From NCBI RefSeq assembly GCF_030538655.1, contig NZ_JAUNTO010000016.1, positions 1 to 64,000 of the forward strand: 64,000 bases of DNA, in the 5' to 3' direction. Both the position numbers and the translations under genes were made by a program. Of the stretch, positions 8,097 to 16,034 are shown in pieces (within the stretch, counting starts at the first letter, position 1; each line of letters begins with the position of its first letter). This DNA comes from Paracoccus sp. (in: a-proteobacteria) (lineage in GTDB: Bacteria; Pseudomonadota; Alphaproteobacteria; Rhodobacterales; Rhodobacteraceae). Under the pieces are notes generated by a model, which saw only the letters and a program-made list of their open reading frames with translations, was not told where the DNA came from and searched no databases.

Positions 8097-9362
8097 ATGG
8101 CAACTCAGTCCGGCAGTGACAGCAAGAATACACTCTATTGCAGCTTTTGCGGCAAAAGCCAGCACGAGGTGCGCAAGCTGATCGCTGGCCCGACCGTGTT
8201 CATCTGCGATGAATGCGTTGAACTGTGCATGGACATCATCCGCGAGGAAACCAAATCCTCCAGCCTGAAATCCGGCGATGGTGTGCCCACCCCGCGCGAA
8301 ATCTGTGGCGTGCTAGATGATTACGTGATCGGTCAGGAACACGCCAAGCGGGTTCTGTCGGTGGCGGTGCACAACCACTACAAGCGGCTGAACCACGGAT
8401 CGAAAACCGATATCGAACTGGCCAAATCCAACATCCTGCTGATCGGTCCGACCGGCTGCGGCAAGACCTTGCTGGCGCAAACGCTGGCTCGGATTCTGGA
8501 TGTGCCGTTCACCATGGCCGACGCCACCACCCTGACCGAAGCCGGTTACGTGGGTGAGGATGTTGAAAACATCATCCTCAAGCTGTTGCAGGCCAGCGAA
8601 TACAACGTCGAACGGGCGCAGCGCGGCATCGTCTATATTGACGAGGTGGACAAGATCACCCGCAAGTCCGACAACCCCTCGATCACCCGTGACGTGTCGG
8701 GCGAGGGGGTGCAGCAGGCGCTGCTGAAAATCATGGAAGGCACGGTCGCCAGCGTGCCGCCGCAGGGTGGGCGCAAGCATCCGCAGCAGGAATTTCTGCA
8801 AGTGGACACGACCAATATCCTGTTCATCTGCGGCGGTGCCTTCGCCGGGCTGGAACGGATCATCGCGCAGCGTAACAAGGGCACAGCGATGGGCTTTGGC
8901 GCTTCGGTCAAGGAAAACGATGATCGCGGCGTGGGCGAACTTTTCAAGGAGCTGGAGCCTGAGGACCTGCTGAAATTCGGTCTGATACCGGAATTCGTCG
9001 GTCGTTTGCCGGTTATCGCCACCCTGACCGATCTGGACGAAGAGGCCCTGATTATCATCCTGACCAAGCCCAAGAATGCGCTGGTCAAGCAGTATCAGCG
9101 CCTGTTCGAACTGGAAGACGTCAAGCTGACCTTTACCGAAGACGCGCTCAAAGCGATCGCCAAACGTGCTATCCAGCGCAAAACGGGGGCGCGTGGTCTG
9201 CGCTCGATCATGGAAGACATTCTGCTGGATACCATGTTCGAACTGCCGGGCTTGACCAGCGTTGATGAGGTTGTGGTGAACGAAGAAGCGGTCGAGACCG
9301 CTTCGGCCAAGCCGCTGCTGATCCATGCCGAGACGAAAAAGGAAACCGCCAGCGCCAGTTAA
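8097..9362 (+). CDS. clpX: Clp protease ATP-binding subunit ClpX
   Basis: Hexameric AAA+ unfoldase that feeds tagged or native substrates to ClpP. The 421-residue product has the N-terminal C4 zinc-binding domain (Cys15, Cys18, Cys37, Cys40), Walker A GPTGCGKT (117-124), Walker B with Asp182-Glu183 (IVYIDEVDK), the pore loop GYVGEDV (150-156), and the GFGASV loop that corresponds to the ClpP-contacting IGF loop region. A longer frame to 8010 adds unrelated residues. The ATG at 8097, behind AAAGGGG, gives [20 protein letters not shown] and is chosen. Confidence 0.98.
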   Translation: MATQSGSDSKNTLYCSFCGKSQHEVRKLIAGPTVFICDECVELCMDIIREETKSSSLKSGDGVPTPREICGVLDDYVIGQEHAKRVLSVAVHNHYKRLNHGSKTDIELAKSNILLIGPTGCGKTLLAQTLARILDVPFTMADATTLTEAGYVGEDVENIILKLLQASEYNVERAQRGIVYIDEVDKITRKSDNPSITRDVSGEGVQQALLKIMEGTVASVPPQGGRKHPQQEFLQVDTTNILFICGGAFAGLERIIAQRNKGTAMGFGASVKENDDRGVGELFKELEPEDLLKFGLIPEFVGRLPVIATLTDLDEEALIIILTKPKNALVKQYQRLFELEDVKLTFTEDALKAIAKRAIQRKTGARGLRSIMEDILLDTMFELPGLTSVDEVVVNEEAVETASAKPLLIHAETKKETASAS

Positions 9363-9371
9363 CGGTGTGCT

Positions 9372-9878
9372 TTGGGGGGGGGCGCTGCGGTAAGCTGGCT
9401 TCGTCAGGTGCTTGCCGTGGCTATCATCGCGGCCATACTGTATGCGCCCGTGATGTGGTGGCGGTCTTCTCACGCGGCAGAAGATCGCGACTATGCCGCG
9501 ACACTGTTTGCGGGGCGTCTGCCTGTTGACGAAGTTTTGGCGTCACGTCGCTGGAATCGGGCGTTGATCTGGGACTGCACCTTCGCCGTGGTTCGGCTGG
9601 ACAACGATGCGCCGCACATCCCGGCGACATGGCGCACTGATCGTCGGGCCTTTGATTTCGGCGGCGATTGGCGGCGAACACCGGCTCCGCCTTTACCGCA
9701 GGCCACCCGCGATGCCGTGGCCAGTTGTGCCAACCAGATACCACCTGAGGTGGCGAGGGAACTTGCAGTGGCACTGGCTGCACCCGGCGGCTGGTTCACC
9801 CGCGAACCGCCCGGTGAGGTTGTGCAGGTTTATGCCCCCGGCATGCGCTTGGCCGCGAAAATTCGTTATGGTGATTGA
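9372..9878 (+). CDS. Hypothetical membrane-anchored protein, start unclear
   Basis: Not recognised. The frame encodes one N-terminal membrane segment (WLRQVLAVAIIAAILYAPVMWW) and then about 140 residues likely to be periplasmic, with WDCTFAVVRLDN and two cysteines. No normal start codon exists in frame: the only candidates are a TTG at 9372 or codons inside the membrane segment. A run of nine G (9374-9382) stands exactly at the start. GTG codons at 9365 and 9367 would enter the frame if the run had 8 or 10 G respectively. This fits a homopolymer sequencing error, slipped-strand variation, or a decayed gene. It lies 9 bases after clpX. Confidence 0.5.
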   Translation: MGGGAAVSWLRQVLAVAIIAAILYAPVMWWRSSHAAEDRDYAATLFAGRLPVDEVLASRRWNRALIWDCTFAVVRLDNDAPHIPATWRTDRRAFDFGGDWRRTPAPPLPQATRDAVASCANQIPPEVARELAVALAAPGGWFTREPPGEVVQVYAPGMRLAAKIRYGD

Positions 9879-10112
9879 GGCGGGGCGAATACTGGCGATG
9901 ATTGTGCCGATGCACTGATCCGTCAGCATGACCATCTGGCGAGGCAAGTTGATCCACACGCTGATTGGCCGCCTTGTCGGAATGGTCGCAATCCCTCTTT
10001 TCGGTGTGCTGTGGCCGCCCGCCCGGCGCAGCAAACCTCGGTTCCGGCTGGACCTTGGGCCGAATTTACGCCATATCCCGACATATACGCCGCTGATCCG
10101 AGGTGCCGACCC

Positions 10113-10496
10113 ATGTCGTTGAAATCTACGTTCATCCGCTTTCTGACCTGGTGGAACGGGCAGACCTTCAACACGCAGTTCTGGACCTGGCGCCATGGCA
10201 AAAAGGTCGGCGAGGACGATCAGGGCAACGTGTTTTACCAGACCGCAGATGGCAAGCGCCGCTGGGTGATCTATAATGGCGAGGCCGAGGCCAGCCGGAT
10301 CAGCCCGGAATGGCATGGCTGGTTGCACCACACTTGGGACCAGCCTCCGACCAAGGAACCGCTGCCGCATCGCGCGTGGGAGGAACCGCACCTGCCGAAC
10401 CGGACCGGAACGGCGCAGGCCTATCTGCCTGAAGGATCGTTGTATCGTGCCGATCCGGTTCAGCGGCGCGACTACGAATCCTGGAAACCCGAATGA
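10113..10496 (+). CDS. NADH:ubiquinone oxidoreductase NDUFA12-family subunit
   Basis: Accessory subunit of respiratory complex I, shared by alphaproteobacteria and mitochondria. The 127-residue protein shows the family pattern: [20 protein letters not shown] near the N-terminus, [32 protein letters not shown] and [10 protein letters not shown]. It ends in a Tyr-rich tail that reaches YESWKPE. The start at 10113 gives [10 protein letters not shown], with GAGG 10 bases ahead, and upstream extensions have no similarity. Its stop overlaps the DUF2155 start in ATGA. The 234 bases before it (9879-10112) hold no supported gene. Confidence 0.95.
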   Translation: MSLKSTFIRFLTWWNGQTFNTQFWTWRHGKKVGEDDQGNVFYQTADGKRRWVIYNGEAEASRISPEWHGWLHHTWDQPPTKEPLPHRAWEEPHLPNRTGTAQAYLPEGSLYRADPVQRRDYESWKPE

Positions 10497-10852
10497 AGCC
10501 TGTCTTTGCCGCGCTGGCTGTCACGCTGGTGCTTGCCTCAGGTGCCGCCGCGCAGCAGGTGTCGCGCGGTGGCGGTGCGTTGTTGCGCGGGTTGGACAAA
10601 ATTTCCGGGCAAACCACGGATATGGTCGTCGTTGTCGGGCAATCGGTTGATTATGGGCGCCTGACCGTCCGGCTGGGTGAATGTCGTTTTCCGTCGGGCG
10701 ATCCCAGTTCTGACGCGTTTGCCCAGATGACTATTACGGATCGCGATCAGAATGTGACGCTGTTCAGCGGCTGGATGATCGCCTCGTCGCCCGCGCTGTC
10801 GGCGCTCGACGATGCGCGTTATGATGTCTGGGTGATTTCCTGCCAAAGCTGA
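10493..10852 (+). CDS. DUF2155 domain-containing exported protein
   Basis: A 119-residue exported protein with signal peptide [20 protein letters not shown] and the DUF2155 body: TAEV-like [19 protein letters not shown] near residues 49-67, [27 protein letters not shown] at the C-terminus. Two cysteines probably pair. DUF2155 commonly follows the NDUFA12 gene in alphaproteobacteria, but its function is unknown. Start and NDUFA12 stop overlap by four bases, so translation is coupled. Its last 34 bases overlap the 3' end of the convergent aat gene. Confidence 0.92.
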   Translation: MKPVFAALAVTLVLASGAAAQQVSRGGGALLRGLDKISGQTTDMVVVVGQSVDYGRLTVRLGECRFPSGDPSSDAFAQMTITDRDQNVTLFSGWMIASSPALSALDDARYDVWVISCQS

Positions 10853-11448
10853 TCGGCATCGGGCAGCGGTTCGGCGTGGAAATTTGCCGGGGTTTGCAGG
10901 GCCGTCACCAGCCTGCCGCGATAATCGGCGCGGGAAATTTCGACACCGCCCATGCTGGCCAGATGCGGGGTCAGGAATTGCGTATCAAACAGCGTAAAGC
11001 CACAGCGCGCCAGATGCGATGATAGCCAGATCAGCGCTATACGCGATCCGTTGCGCCGCTGCGAAACCATTGATTCGCCAAAGAACGCCCCACCCAAGGT
11101 GACACCGAAAATGCCGCCCGCCACTTTACCATTCTGGCGAATGGTCAGCGCCTCGGCATAACCCAGATCGTGCAATTCGTGGTAAAGATCGCGCAGAGGT
11201 GCGTTGATCCACGTTTCGTCGCGGTCCGCGCAGGCCGCCACCACAGCGCCGAAATCATCGTCCAGATGCGCGCTCCACCCGCCGCGGCGCAGGTCGCGCA
11301 GCAAGGACCCTGCGGCATGGACCCCGCCGATTGGCAGGATACCGCGACGGGGGGGATCGAACCAATAAAGCCGTGGGTCATCCGCCGATTCGGCCATGGG
11401 GAAAATCCCCTGCGCATAGGCGTTCAAAAGATGCGCAGGGGTCAGCAC
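10819..11448 (-). CDS. aat: Leucyl/phenylalanyl-tRNA--protein transferase
   Basis: Adds Leu or Phe to proteins with N-terminal Arg or Lys, making them N-end-rule substrates for ClpS/ClpAP. The 209-residue product has LLNAYAQGIFPMAES at the N-terminus, WFDPPRRGILPI, FGVTLGGAFFGESMVSQ (about residues 114-130) and FTLFDTQFLTPHLASMG. The frame stays open to 11565, but the extra residues are antisense noise. The GTG at 11448 begins one base after the accC stop, giving VLTPAHLLNAYAQGIFP, so coupling to accC is likely. The last 34 bases overlap DUF2155 on the other strand. Confidence 0.95.
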   Translation of the reverse strand: MLTPAHLLNAYAQGIFPMAESADDPRLYWFDPPRRGILPIGGVHAAGSLLRDLRRGGWSAHLDDDFGAVVAACADRDETWINAPLRDLYHELHDLGYAEALTIRQNGKVAGGIFGVTLGGAFFGESMVSQRRNGSRIALIWLSSHLARCGFTLFDTQFLTPHLASMGGVEISRADYRGRLVTALQTPANFHAEPLPDADQLWQEITQTS

Positions 11449-11449
11449 G

Positions 11450-12796
11450 TCAGCCGAAACGCTGCTCCAGCCAGCGTTCCAGCCAGTGGATTGAATAGTC
11501 GCCCGACAGAATGTCGGGTTCTTGCAGCAAATCACGGAACAGCGGAACGGTGGTATCCACGCCATCCACGATCAGTTCCGACAGCGCACGTGCCAGCCGG
11601 GCCAACGCTTCGGGTCGGTCACGGCCATGCACGATCAGCTTGCCGATCAGGCTGTCGTAATAGGGCGGGATCGAATAGCCGTCATACAGCGCCGAATCGA
11701 TCCGCACGCCCAAGCCACCTGGCGCGTGATATTGCGTGATCCGACCGGGGCAGGGGGTAAAGCCGGGCACGCGTTCAGCGTTGATCCTCACCTCGATCGC
11801 GTGGCCGCGAATCGACAGATCATCCTGTTCCAGCTCCATCGGCAGGCCCGCCGCCACGCGGATTTGTTCACGCACCAGATCGACGCCAAAGATTGCCTCG
11901 GTCACGGGGTGTTCCACCTGAAGCCGGGTGTTCATTTCGATGAAATAGAACTGTCCGTCTTCGAACAGGAACTCGATGGTTCCGGCACCGCGATAGCCCA
12001 TTTCGCCGATAGCACGGGCACAGATGCCACCGATTTCGGCGCGCTGTTCAGCAGTGATGACTGGGCCGGGTGCCTCTTCCAGCACCTTCTGGTGGCGGCG
12101 TTGCAGCGAACAGTCACGTTCGCCCAGATGAACGCCCTTGCCACGCCCGTCGCCAAAGACCTGAATTTCGATATGACGCGGTTTTTGCAGATATTTTTCG
12201 ATATAAACTTCGTCGTTGCCAAAGGCTGCCTTGGCTTCGGCCCGCGCGGTGCGGAAGGCGGTTTCCAGCGCGGCGGCATCTTTGGCGACCTTCATGCCGC
12301 GCCCGCCGCCGCCCGCCGTTGCCTTGATGATGACGGGATAGCCCATGTCATCGGCGACCTTGCGCGCGGTTTCGATGTCGGGCACGCCGCCATCGGACCC
12401 CGGCACCACCGGAATACCCAGCGATTTCGCGGTTTCCTTGGCGGTGATCTTGTCGCCCATCAGGCGGATGTGTTCGCTGGTCGGGCCGATAAAGCTGATG
12501 CCGTGGTCCTCGAGCATCTGCACAAAGCCCGCGTTTTCCGACAGGAAGCCATAGCCGGGATGCACCGCCTGCGCGCCGGTGATTTCGCAGGCCGAGATGA
12601 TGGCAGGCATCGACAAATAGCTGGCCGACGAGGACGGCGGCCCGATGCAGACCGATTCATCGGCCATACGCACATGCATGGCGTCGGTGTCGGCGGTCGA
12701 GTGCACTGCCACCGACTGAATGCCCATTTCGCGGCAGGCGCGGATCACCCGCAGCGCGATTTCGCCGCGATTGGCGATCAGGATCTTGTCGAACAT
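11450..12796 (-). CDS. accC: Acetyl-CoA carboxylase biotin carboxylase subunit
   Basis: ATP-dependent carboxylation of the biotin on AccB, the first half-reaction of acetyl-CoA carboxylase in fatty-acid synthesis. The 448-residue protein shows the N-terminal [19 protein letters not shown]-grasp loop [12 protein letters not shown] near residue 159, the biotin-carboxylase signature [16 protein letters not shown], and [16 protein letters not shown] with the catalytic Glu/Asn/Arg. It lies 7 bases after accB and 1 base before aat. The order accB-accC-aat is conserved in Rhodobacteraceae. Confidence 0.98.
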   Translation of the reverse strand: MFDKILIANRGEIALRVIRACREMGIQSVAVHSTADTDAMHVRMADESVCIGPPSSSASYLSMPAIISACEITGAQAVHPGYGFLSENAGFVQMLEDHGISFIGPTSEHIRLMGDKITAKETAKSLGIPVVPGSDGGVPDIETARKVADDMGYPVIIKATAGGGGRGMKVAKDAAALETAFRTARAEAKAAFGNDEVYIEKYLQKPRHIEIQVFGDGRGKGVHLGERDCSLQRRHQKVLEEAPGPVITAEQRAEIGGICARAIGEMGYRGAGTIEFLFEDGQFYFIEMNTRLQVEHPVTEAIFGVDLVREQIRVAAGLPMELEQDDLSIRGHAIEVRINAERVPGFTPCPGRITQYHAPGGLGVRIDSALYDGYSIPPYYDSLIGKLIVHGRDRPEALARLARALSELIVDGVDTTVPLFRDLLQEPDILSGDYSIHWLERWLEQRFG

Positions 12797-12803
12797 GGCC
12801 GCC

Positions 12804-13316
12804 TCACTCGACGACCATCAGAGGGGCGCCGAATTCGACCGGGGTGCCGTCATCGACCAGAATTCGCCGCACCGTCCCTGCGCGTGGGGCCGGAATATGG
12901 TTCATGGTCTTCATCGCCTCGACGATCAGCAGGGTATCGCCCTCGGCCACGGTCTGACCGATGGTGACAAAGGGGGCCGCGCCGGGTTCGGGCGACAGAT
13001 AGGCCGTGCCGACCATGGGCGAGGTGACGGCACCGGGCAGGCTGGCGGGGTCGTCGGTGGTTGCGCCCGGCGCTGCCGTCGGGGTCGAGGGGCTGACAGG
13101 TGCTGCGGCAACCGGCGCGGGCATGGAAGCCGGGGCTTGCATCATGATGGCCTTGCCGCCTTTGGACAGGCTGACAGTCAGGCGGTCATTTTCACCGTAT
13201 TCGCGCTTGACCGACAGTTCGGTCAGGTCATTCCGGTTCAGCAATTCCGCCAAGGCCTGGATAAAGGCCACGTCGCCTGCGTTTTCCGGTTTCTTGTTAT
13301 CGGAGTCCTTGCTCAT
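12804..13316 (-). CDS. accB: Biotin carboxyl carrier protein of acetyl-CoA carboxylase
   Basis: Carries carboxybiotin between AccC and the carboxyltransferase. The 170-residue product has an N-terminal helical part, a Pro/Ala/Thr linker (about residues 60-100) and the C-terminal biotinyl domain with Lys136 in EAMKTMN. The ATG at 13316 gives [16 protein letters not shown]. Longer frames add non-conserved residues. A TATAAC box on the minus strand at 13379-13374 could be its -10 element. Upstream at 13444-13552 lies a complete promoter-hairpin-terminator unit on the same strand, which may act as an accB leader or be a separate small RNA. Confidence 0.97.
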   Translation of the reverse strand: MSKDSDNKKPENAGDVAFIQALAELLNRNDLTELSVKREYGENDRLTVSLSKGGKAIMMQAPASMPAPVAAAPVSPSTPTAAPGATTDDPASLPGAVTSPMVGTAYLSPEPGAAPFVTIGQTVAEGDTLLIVEAMKTMNHIPAPRAGTVRRILVDDGTPVEFGAPLMVVE

Positions 13317-13443
13317 GCCGTCCTCTGGCTTGTTGGGGTGGCCGCGTTCTGGTCGCGCGGGGATTTGTATCGGGTTATATGTGTTCCCCGACCCGAGGGA
13401 AAGCAATTTGGGCTGACAGTTCGCCGCAACCCCGCCGGGCAAT

Positions 13444-13471
13444 AAAAAAAGCGCCCGCACAAGGCGGGCGC
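13444..13471 (-). terminator. Strong Rho-independent terminator, minus strand
   Basis: A perfect 8-bp G/C stem (GCGCCCGC 13471-13464 and GCGGGCGC 13458-13451 on the minus strand) with a 5-base loop is followed by seven U (13450-13444). No annotated minus-strand gene lies immediately upstream, so it ends either the candidate small RNA or an attenuated accB leader. Confidence 0.88.
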
Positions 13472-13517
13472 AAGTCATGAGGCAGGTTTCATACAGGCAA
13501 GAAACCTATCGAGCAGT
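13444..13517 (-). ncRNA. Candidate small RNA or accB leader attenuator
   Basis: A compact minus-strand transcription unit in the gap between accB and the divergent binding-protein gene. A promoter (TTGGAA, 17 bases, TATAAC) predicts a start near 13517. The RNA of about 74 nt would hold a 7-bp hairpin (AGGTTTC ... GAAACCT, arms 13507-13501 and 13490-13484, 10-base loop), a 12-base single-stranded stretch, and a strong terminator hairpin with seven U. No reading frame with a ribosome site is evident. It may be a trans-acting sRNA, or the terminated leader of accB whose start codon lies 127 bases further on. I know no Rfam family that it matches. Confidence 0.55.
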
Positions 13518-13523
13518 GAGCAT

Positions 13524-13552
13524 GTTATACGCCACCGGATGGGTGATTCCAA
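13524..13552 (-). promoter_or_regulatory. Sigma-70 promoter of the candidate small RNA
   Basis: On the minus strand TTGGAA (13552-13547), a 17-base spacer and TATAAC (13529-13524), which matches five of six -10 consensus bases. A purine at 13517 is correctly placed as the transcription start, giving a 74-nt transcript up to the terminator. Confidence 0.55.
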
Positions 13553-13636
13553 GGCGAACTTTGGCCGGGGCGTTGACGGCGCGCCGGTCTGGCGGTTGAA
13601 ATCGCAGACAATCTTAGGAAAGGCAGGCTGGCAGCG

Positions 13637-15496
13637 ATGAGAATCTTCAAATTCCTTGACATTTCCGCGATCCGCGGCGGTTTTTGGGCCGCCACGCTGG
13701 TCTGCGGGACTGTTGCAGCGATGCCGCTGGCAAGCCTTGCTGAACCCGCCCATGGCATTGCGATGTATGGCGAACCGGCCTTGCCGCCGGGCTTCGATCA
13801 TCTGCCCTACGCCAACCCGGACGCGCCCAAGGGCGGGGCGATTCGTCTGGCCGAGCCGGGGGGATTCGATTCGCTTAAACCCTGGGTGCTGAAAGGCAAT
13901 GCGGCCTGGGGCGTGGGCGTGCATGTGGCCGAAAGCCTGATGTATCGCAGTATTGATGAACCGTTTACTCTTTACGGCCTGCTGGCGGAGACGGTCGAGA
14001 CAGGCCCCGATCACATGTGGGTCGAATTCACCCTTCGCCCTCAGGCGCGGTTTTCCGATGGATCGCCGGTTACGGTCGAAGATGTGATCTGGTCCTATGA
14101 AACGCTGGGGACAGTCGGGCATCCCCGTTATCTGGCGACCTGGGCCAAGATCGAGCGCATCGAACAGACCGGCGAACGCAGCCTGCGGTTGACCTTTACC
14201 GAACCCGATCGAGAGTTGCCATTGCTGATGGGCATGCGCCCGGTTCTGAAAAAGGCACAATGGGACGGCAAGGATTTCGCGGAATCAGGGTTGGAGGCGC
14301 CAATCGGTTCGGGCGCTTATGTGGTGGATCGTGTCGATCCGGGCCGCTCGATCACATTTCGCCGCAATCCTGATTACTGGGGCAAGGATCTGCCGCTGAA
14401 TCGCGGCCTGCACAATCTGGATACGATCCGCTATGATTACTTTGCCGACGCCAACGCGATGTTCGAGGCGTTCAAGGCCGGTGAAGTCACCTTCTGGCGC
14501 GAGCTTTCGGCCCAGAAATGGGCGACCGAGTATAATTTTCCACTGCTGACGCAGGGGCGCGTGGTGCAGTCGGACATCCCGCATCAGCGTCCGTCGGGGA
14601 TCATGGGGCTGGTGATGAACACCCGCAATCCGATCTTTGCCGACTGGCGGGTGCGGCAGGCGATGATCGAGGCGTTCAACTTTCGCTTTATCGACGGTGT
14701 GCTGAATGGCGGGCGAGAGCCGCGGATCACCAGCTATTTCGCCAACTCGCCGCTGGCCATGACACCGGGCGAGGCGGCGCAGGGGCGCGAGGCCGAGTTG
14801 CTGGCCCCCTTTGCCGCCGACCTGCCGCCCGGCACGATTGAGGGCTATGCGCTGCCCCAGGGCACTGACCGGGTGCTGGATCGCGCGGGTCTGCGCCGTG
14901 CGCTGGCCTTGCTGGAACAGGCAGGCTGGACGGTGCAGGATGGCGTGCTCAAGAACGCGCAAGGCCAACCGTTCCACTTTGAAATCCTGCTCAATCAGGC
15001 GGGGACGGCGATGCGCACCGCCTCGGAAACCAAGCAGATTGTCGATATTTATGTGCAGGCACTGGCCAATCTGGGTATCACGCCACGCGTCACCCTGCTG
15101 GATTCAGCGCAATATATCGAACGAACGGGTAACTATCAGTTCGATATGGCCTGGTTTGAGCGTGCGCTCAGCCTGTCACCGGGGAACGAACAGATGCTAT
15201 ATTGGGGGCACGAGGGCGTCACCCGCCCCGGCAGCCGCAACTGGATGGGCATGAACAGCCCTGCCGCCGAGGCGATGATCGTAACCATGCTGAACGCGGC
15301 AACCGCCGAGGATTACACCGCCGCCGTTCGCGCGCTGGACCGGGTGCTGACGGCAGGACGCTATGTCATTCCGGTCAGCTATTCACCGATTTCCCGCTTG
15401 GCCCATGGCGCCGATCTGCATTATCCTGAACATACCCCGCTTTATGGTGACTGGCCGGGCTTTATGCCCGAAGTCTGGTGGCAGGCGGCGCAGTAA
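13637..15496 (+). CDS. YejA-like peptide ABC transporter substrate-binding protein
   Basis: Periplasmic family-5 solute-binding protein, 619 residues with signal peptide (cleavage after PLASLA near residue 35). The mature N-terminus AHGIAMYGEPALPPGFDHLPYANPDAPKGG-like stretch marks the YejA subgroup for oligopeptides or microcin C-like cargo. The RFSDGSPVTVEDVIWSYE motif typical of family 5 lies near residue 138. Normally such proteins are encoded with YejBEF permease and ATPase genes, but none is adjacent here, so it is an orphan and must use a transporter encoded elsewhere. It begins 120 bases from the small-RNA start on the opposite strand. Confidence 0.92.
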   Translation: MRIFKFLDISAIRGGFWAATLVCGTVAAMPLASLAEPAHGIAMYGEPALPPGFDHLPYANPDAPKGGAIRLAEPGGFDSLKPWVLKGNAAWGVGVHVAESLMYRSIDEPFTLYGLLAETVETGPDHMWVEFTLRPQARFSDGSPVTVEDVIWSYETLGTVGHPRYLATWAKIERIEQTGERSLRLTFTEPDRELPLLMGMRPVLKKAQWDGKDFAESGLEAPIGSGAYVVDRVDPGRSITFRRNPDYWGKDLPLNRGLHNLDTIRYDYFADANAMFEAFKAGEVTFWRELSAQKWATEYNFPLLTQGRVVQSDIPHQRPSGIMGLVMNTRNPIFADWRVRQAMIEAFNFRFIDGVLNGGREPRITSYFANSPLAMTPGEAAQGREAELLAPFAADLPPGTIEGYALPQGTDRVLDRAGLRRALALLEQAGWTVQDGVLKNAQGQPFHFEILLNQAGTAMRTASETKQIVDIYVQALANLGITPRVTLLDSAQYIERTGNYQFDMAWFERALSLSPGNEQMLYWGHEGVTRPGSRNWMGMNSPAAEAMIVTMLNAATAEDYTAAVRALDRVLTAGRYVIPVSYSPISRLAHGADLHYPEHTPLYGDWPGFMPEVWWQAAQ

Positions 15497-15509
15497 GGGA
15501 GGCTGGCCA

Positions 15510-15857
15510 ATGAAATGGCGTCATGTGCAGGACAACTGGAATGCCTTCTACGAGGCGATTCTGGATCGCTGGCCCGAAACGAGCGAGGCTGATCTGGATG
15601 AAATCGACGGCGATCAACGCGCCTTCATCGCCTATATCGCTCAGGTTACGGAACAGGACCCGGCCGAGGCCCGTGATGAAATCCGCGAATGGCTGGCCGG
15701 GGAAATTCCGTCCGATGTGGTGATGGACCCGGCGCATGATAACCATTCGATCGCGCTGTCATCGAAATACGTCGGCGACGGCGAGGACGAATACGCCGAC
15801 GACGCTCGCTTTGGCGATGACGACGACGAGAACGACGACTTCGATAATCGCGACTGA
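15510..15857 (+). CDS. Small CsbD-like protein with acidic tail
   Basis: A 115-residue cytosolic protein. Residues 1-65 have the spacing of a CsbD-like helical domain (MKWRHVQDNWNAFYEAILDRW, then SEADLDEIDGD, then AEARDEIREW). The C-terminal 30 residues are almost all Asp and Glu. CsbD proteins are stress-induced with no known activity, and the match is by pattern only. The ATG at 15510 follows GGGAGG, a good ribosome site, 13 bases after the binding-protein stop, so the two are probably one operon. A two-hairpin 3'-end element follows 14 bases after its stop. Confidence 0.75.
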   Translation: MKWRHVQDNWNAFYEAILDRWPETSEADLDEIDGDQRAFIAYIAQVTEQDPAEARDEIREWLAGEIPSDVVMDPAHDNHSIALSSKYVGDGEDEYADDARFGDDDDENDDFDNRD

Positions 15858-15871
15858 CCGCACTGTCGCAC

Positions 15872-15938
15872 GGGGGGCTGTCTGCCCCCCCACGCCGCGT
15901 TCCGCGGCTCCCCCCGAGGATATTTATCAACGAAAGAC
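15872..15938 (+). repeat. Two-hairpin 3'-end element, diverged copy 5
   Basis: Same architecture as the other copies but different stem sequences: hairpin 1 GGGGGGC/GCCCCCC (15872-15878, 15884-15890), hairpin 2 GCCGCG-TTC-CGCGGC (15894-15908), a C tract, then GAGGATATTT (15916-15925) and ACGAAAGA. It follows the CsbD-like gene by 14 bases. Its tail pairs with that of copy 2 as a 23-bp inverted repeat (15916-15938 against 15951-15973, two mismatches). Conserved structure with changed stem bases argues that folding matters. Confidence 0.8.
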
Positions 15939-15950
15939 GACGCGGCGTTT

Positions 15951-16020
15951 GTCTTTCGTTTAAAAATATCCTCAGGGGGTGAATTGGCCGCAAGGCCAAG
16001 AGGGGGCGCGAGCGCCCCCT
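15951..16020 (-). repeat. Two-hairpin 3'-end element, copy 2
   Basis: Minus-strand copy placed 14 bases after the dgt stop: hairpin AGGGGGCGC/GCGCCCCCT (16020-16001), hairpin TTGGCC-TTGC-GGCCAA, CCCCCT, GAGGATATTT (15973-15964), then ACGAAAGAC. It faces copy 5 head to head between two convergent genes. Confidence 0.85.
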
Positions 16021-16034
16021 TTGCGACCGCGCTG

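Noticed and set aside
9928..10122. 64-codon frame before the NDUFA12 gene
   Set aside because: No ribosome site, overlaps the NDUFA12 start in another frame, and shows no conserved pattern.
11522..12967. 481-codon open frame antisense to accC
   Set aside because: Mirror of accC codons, no ribosome site or motif.
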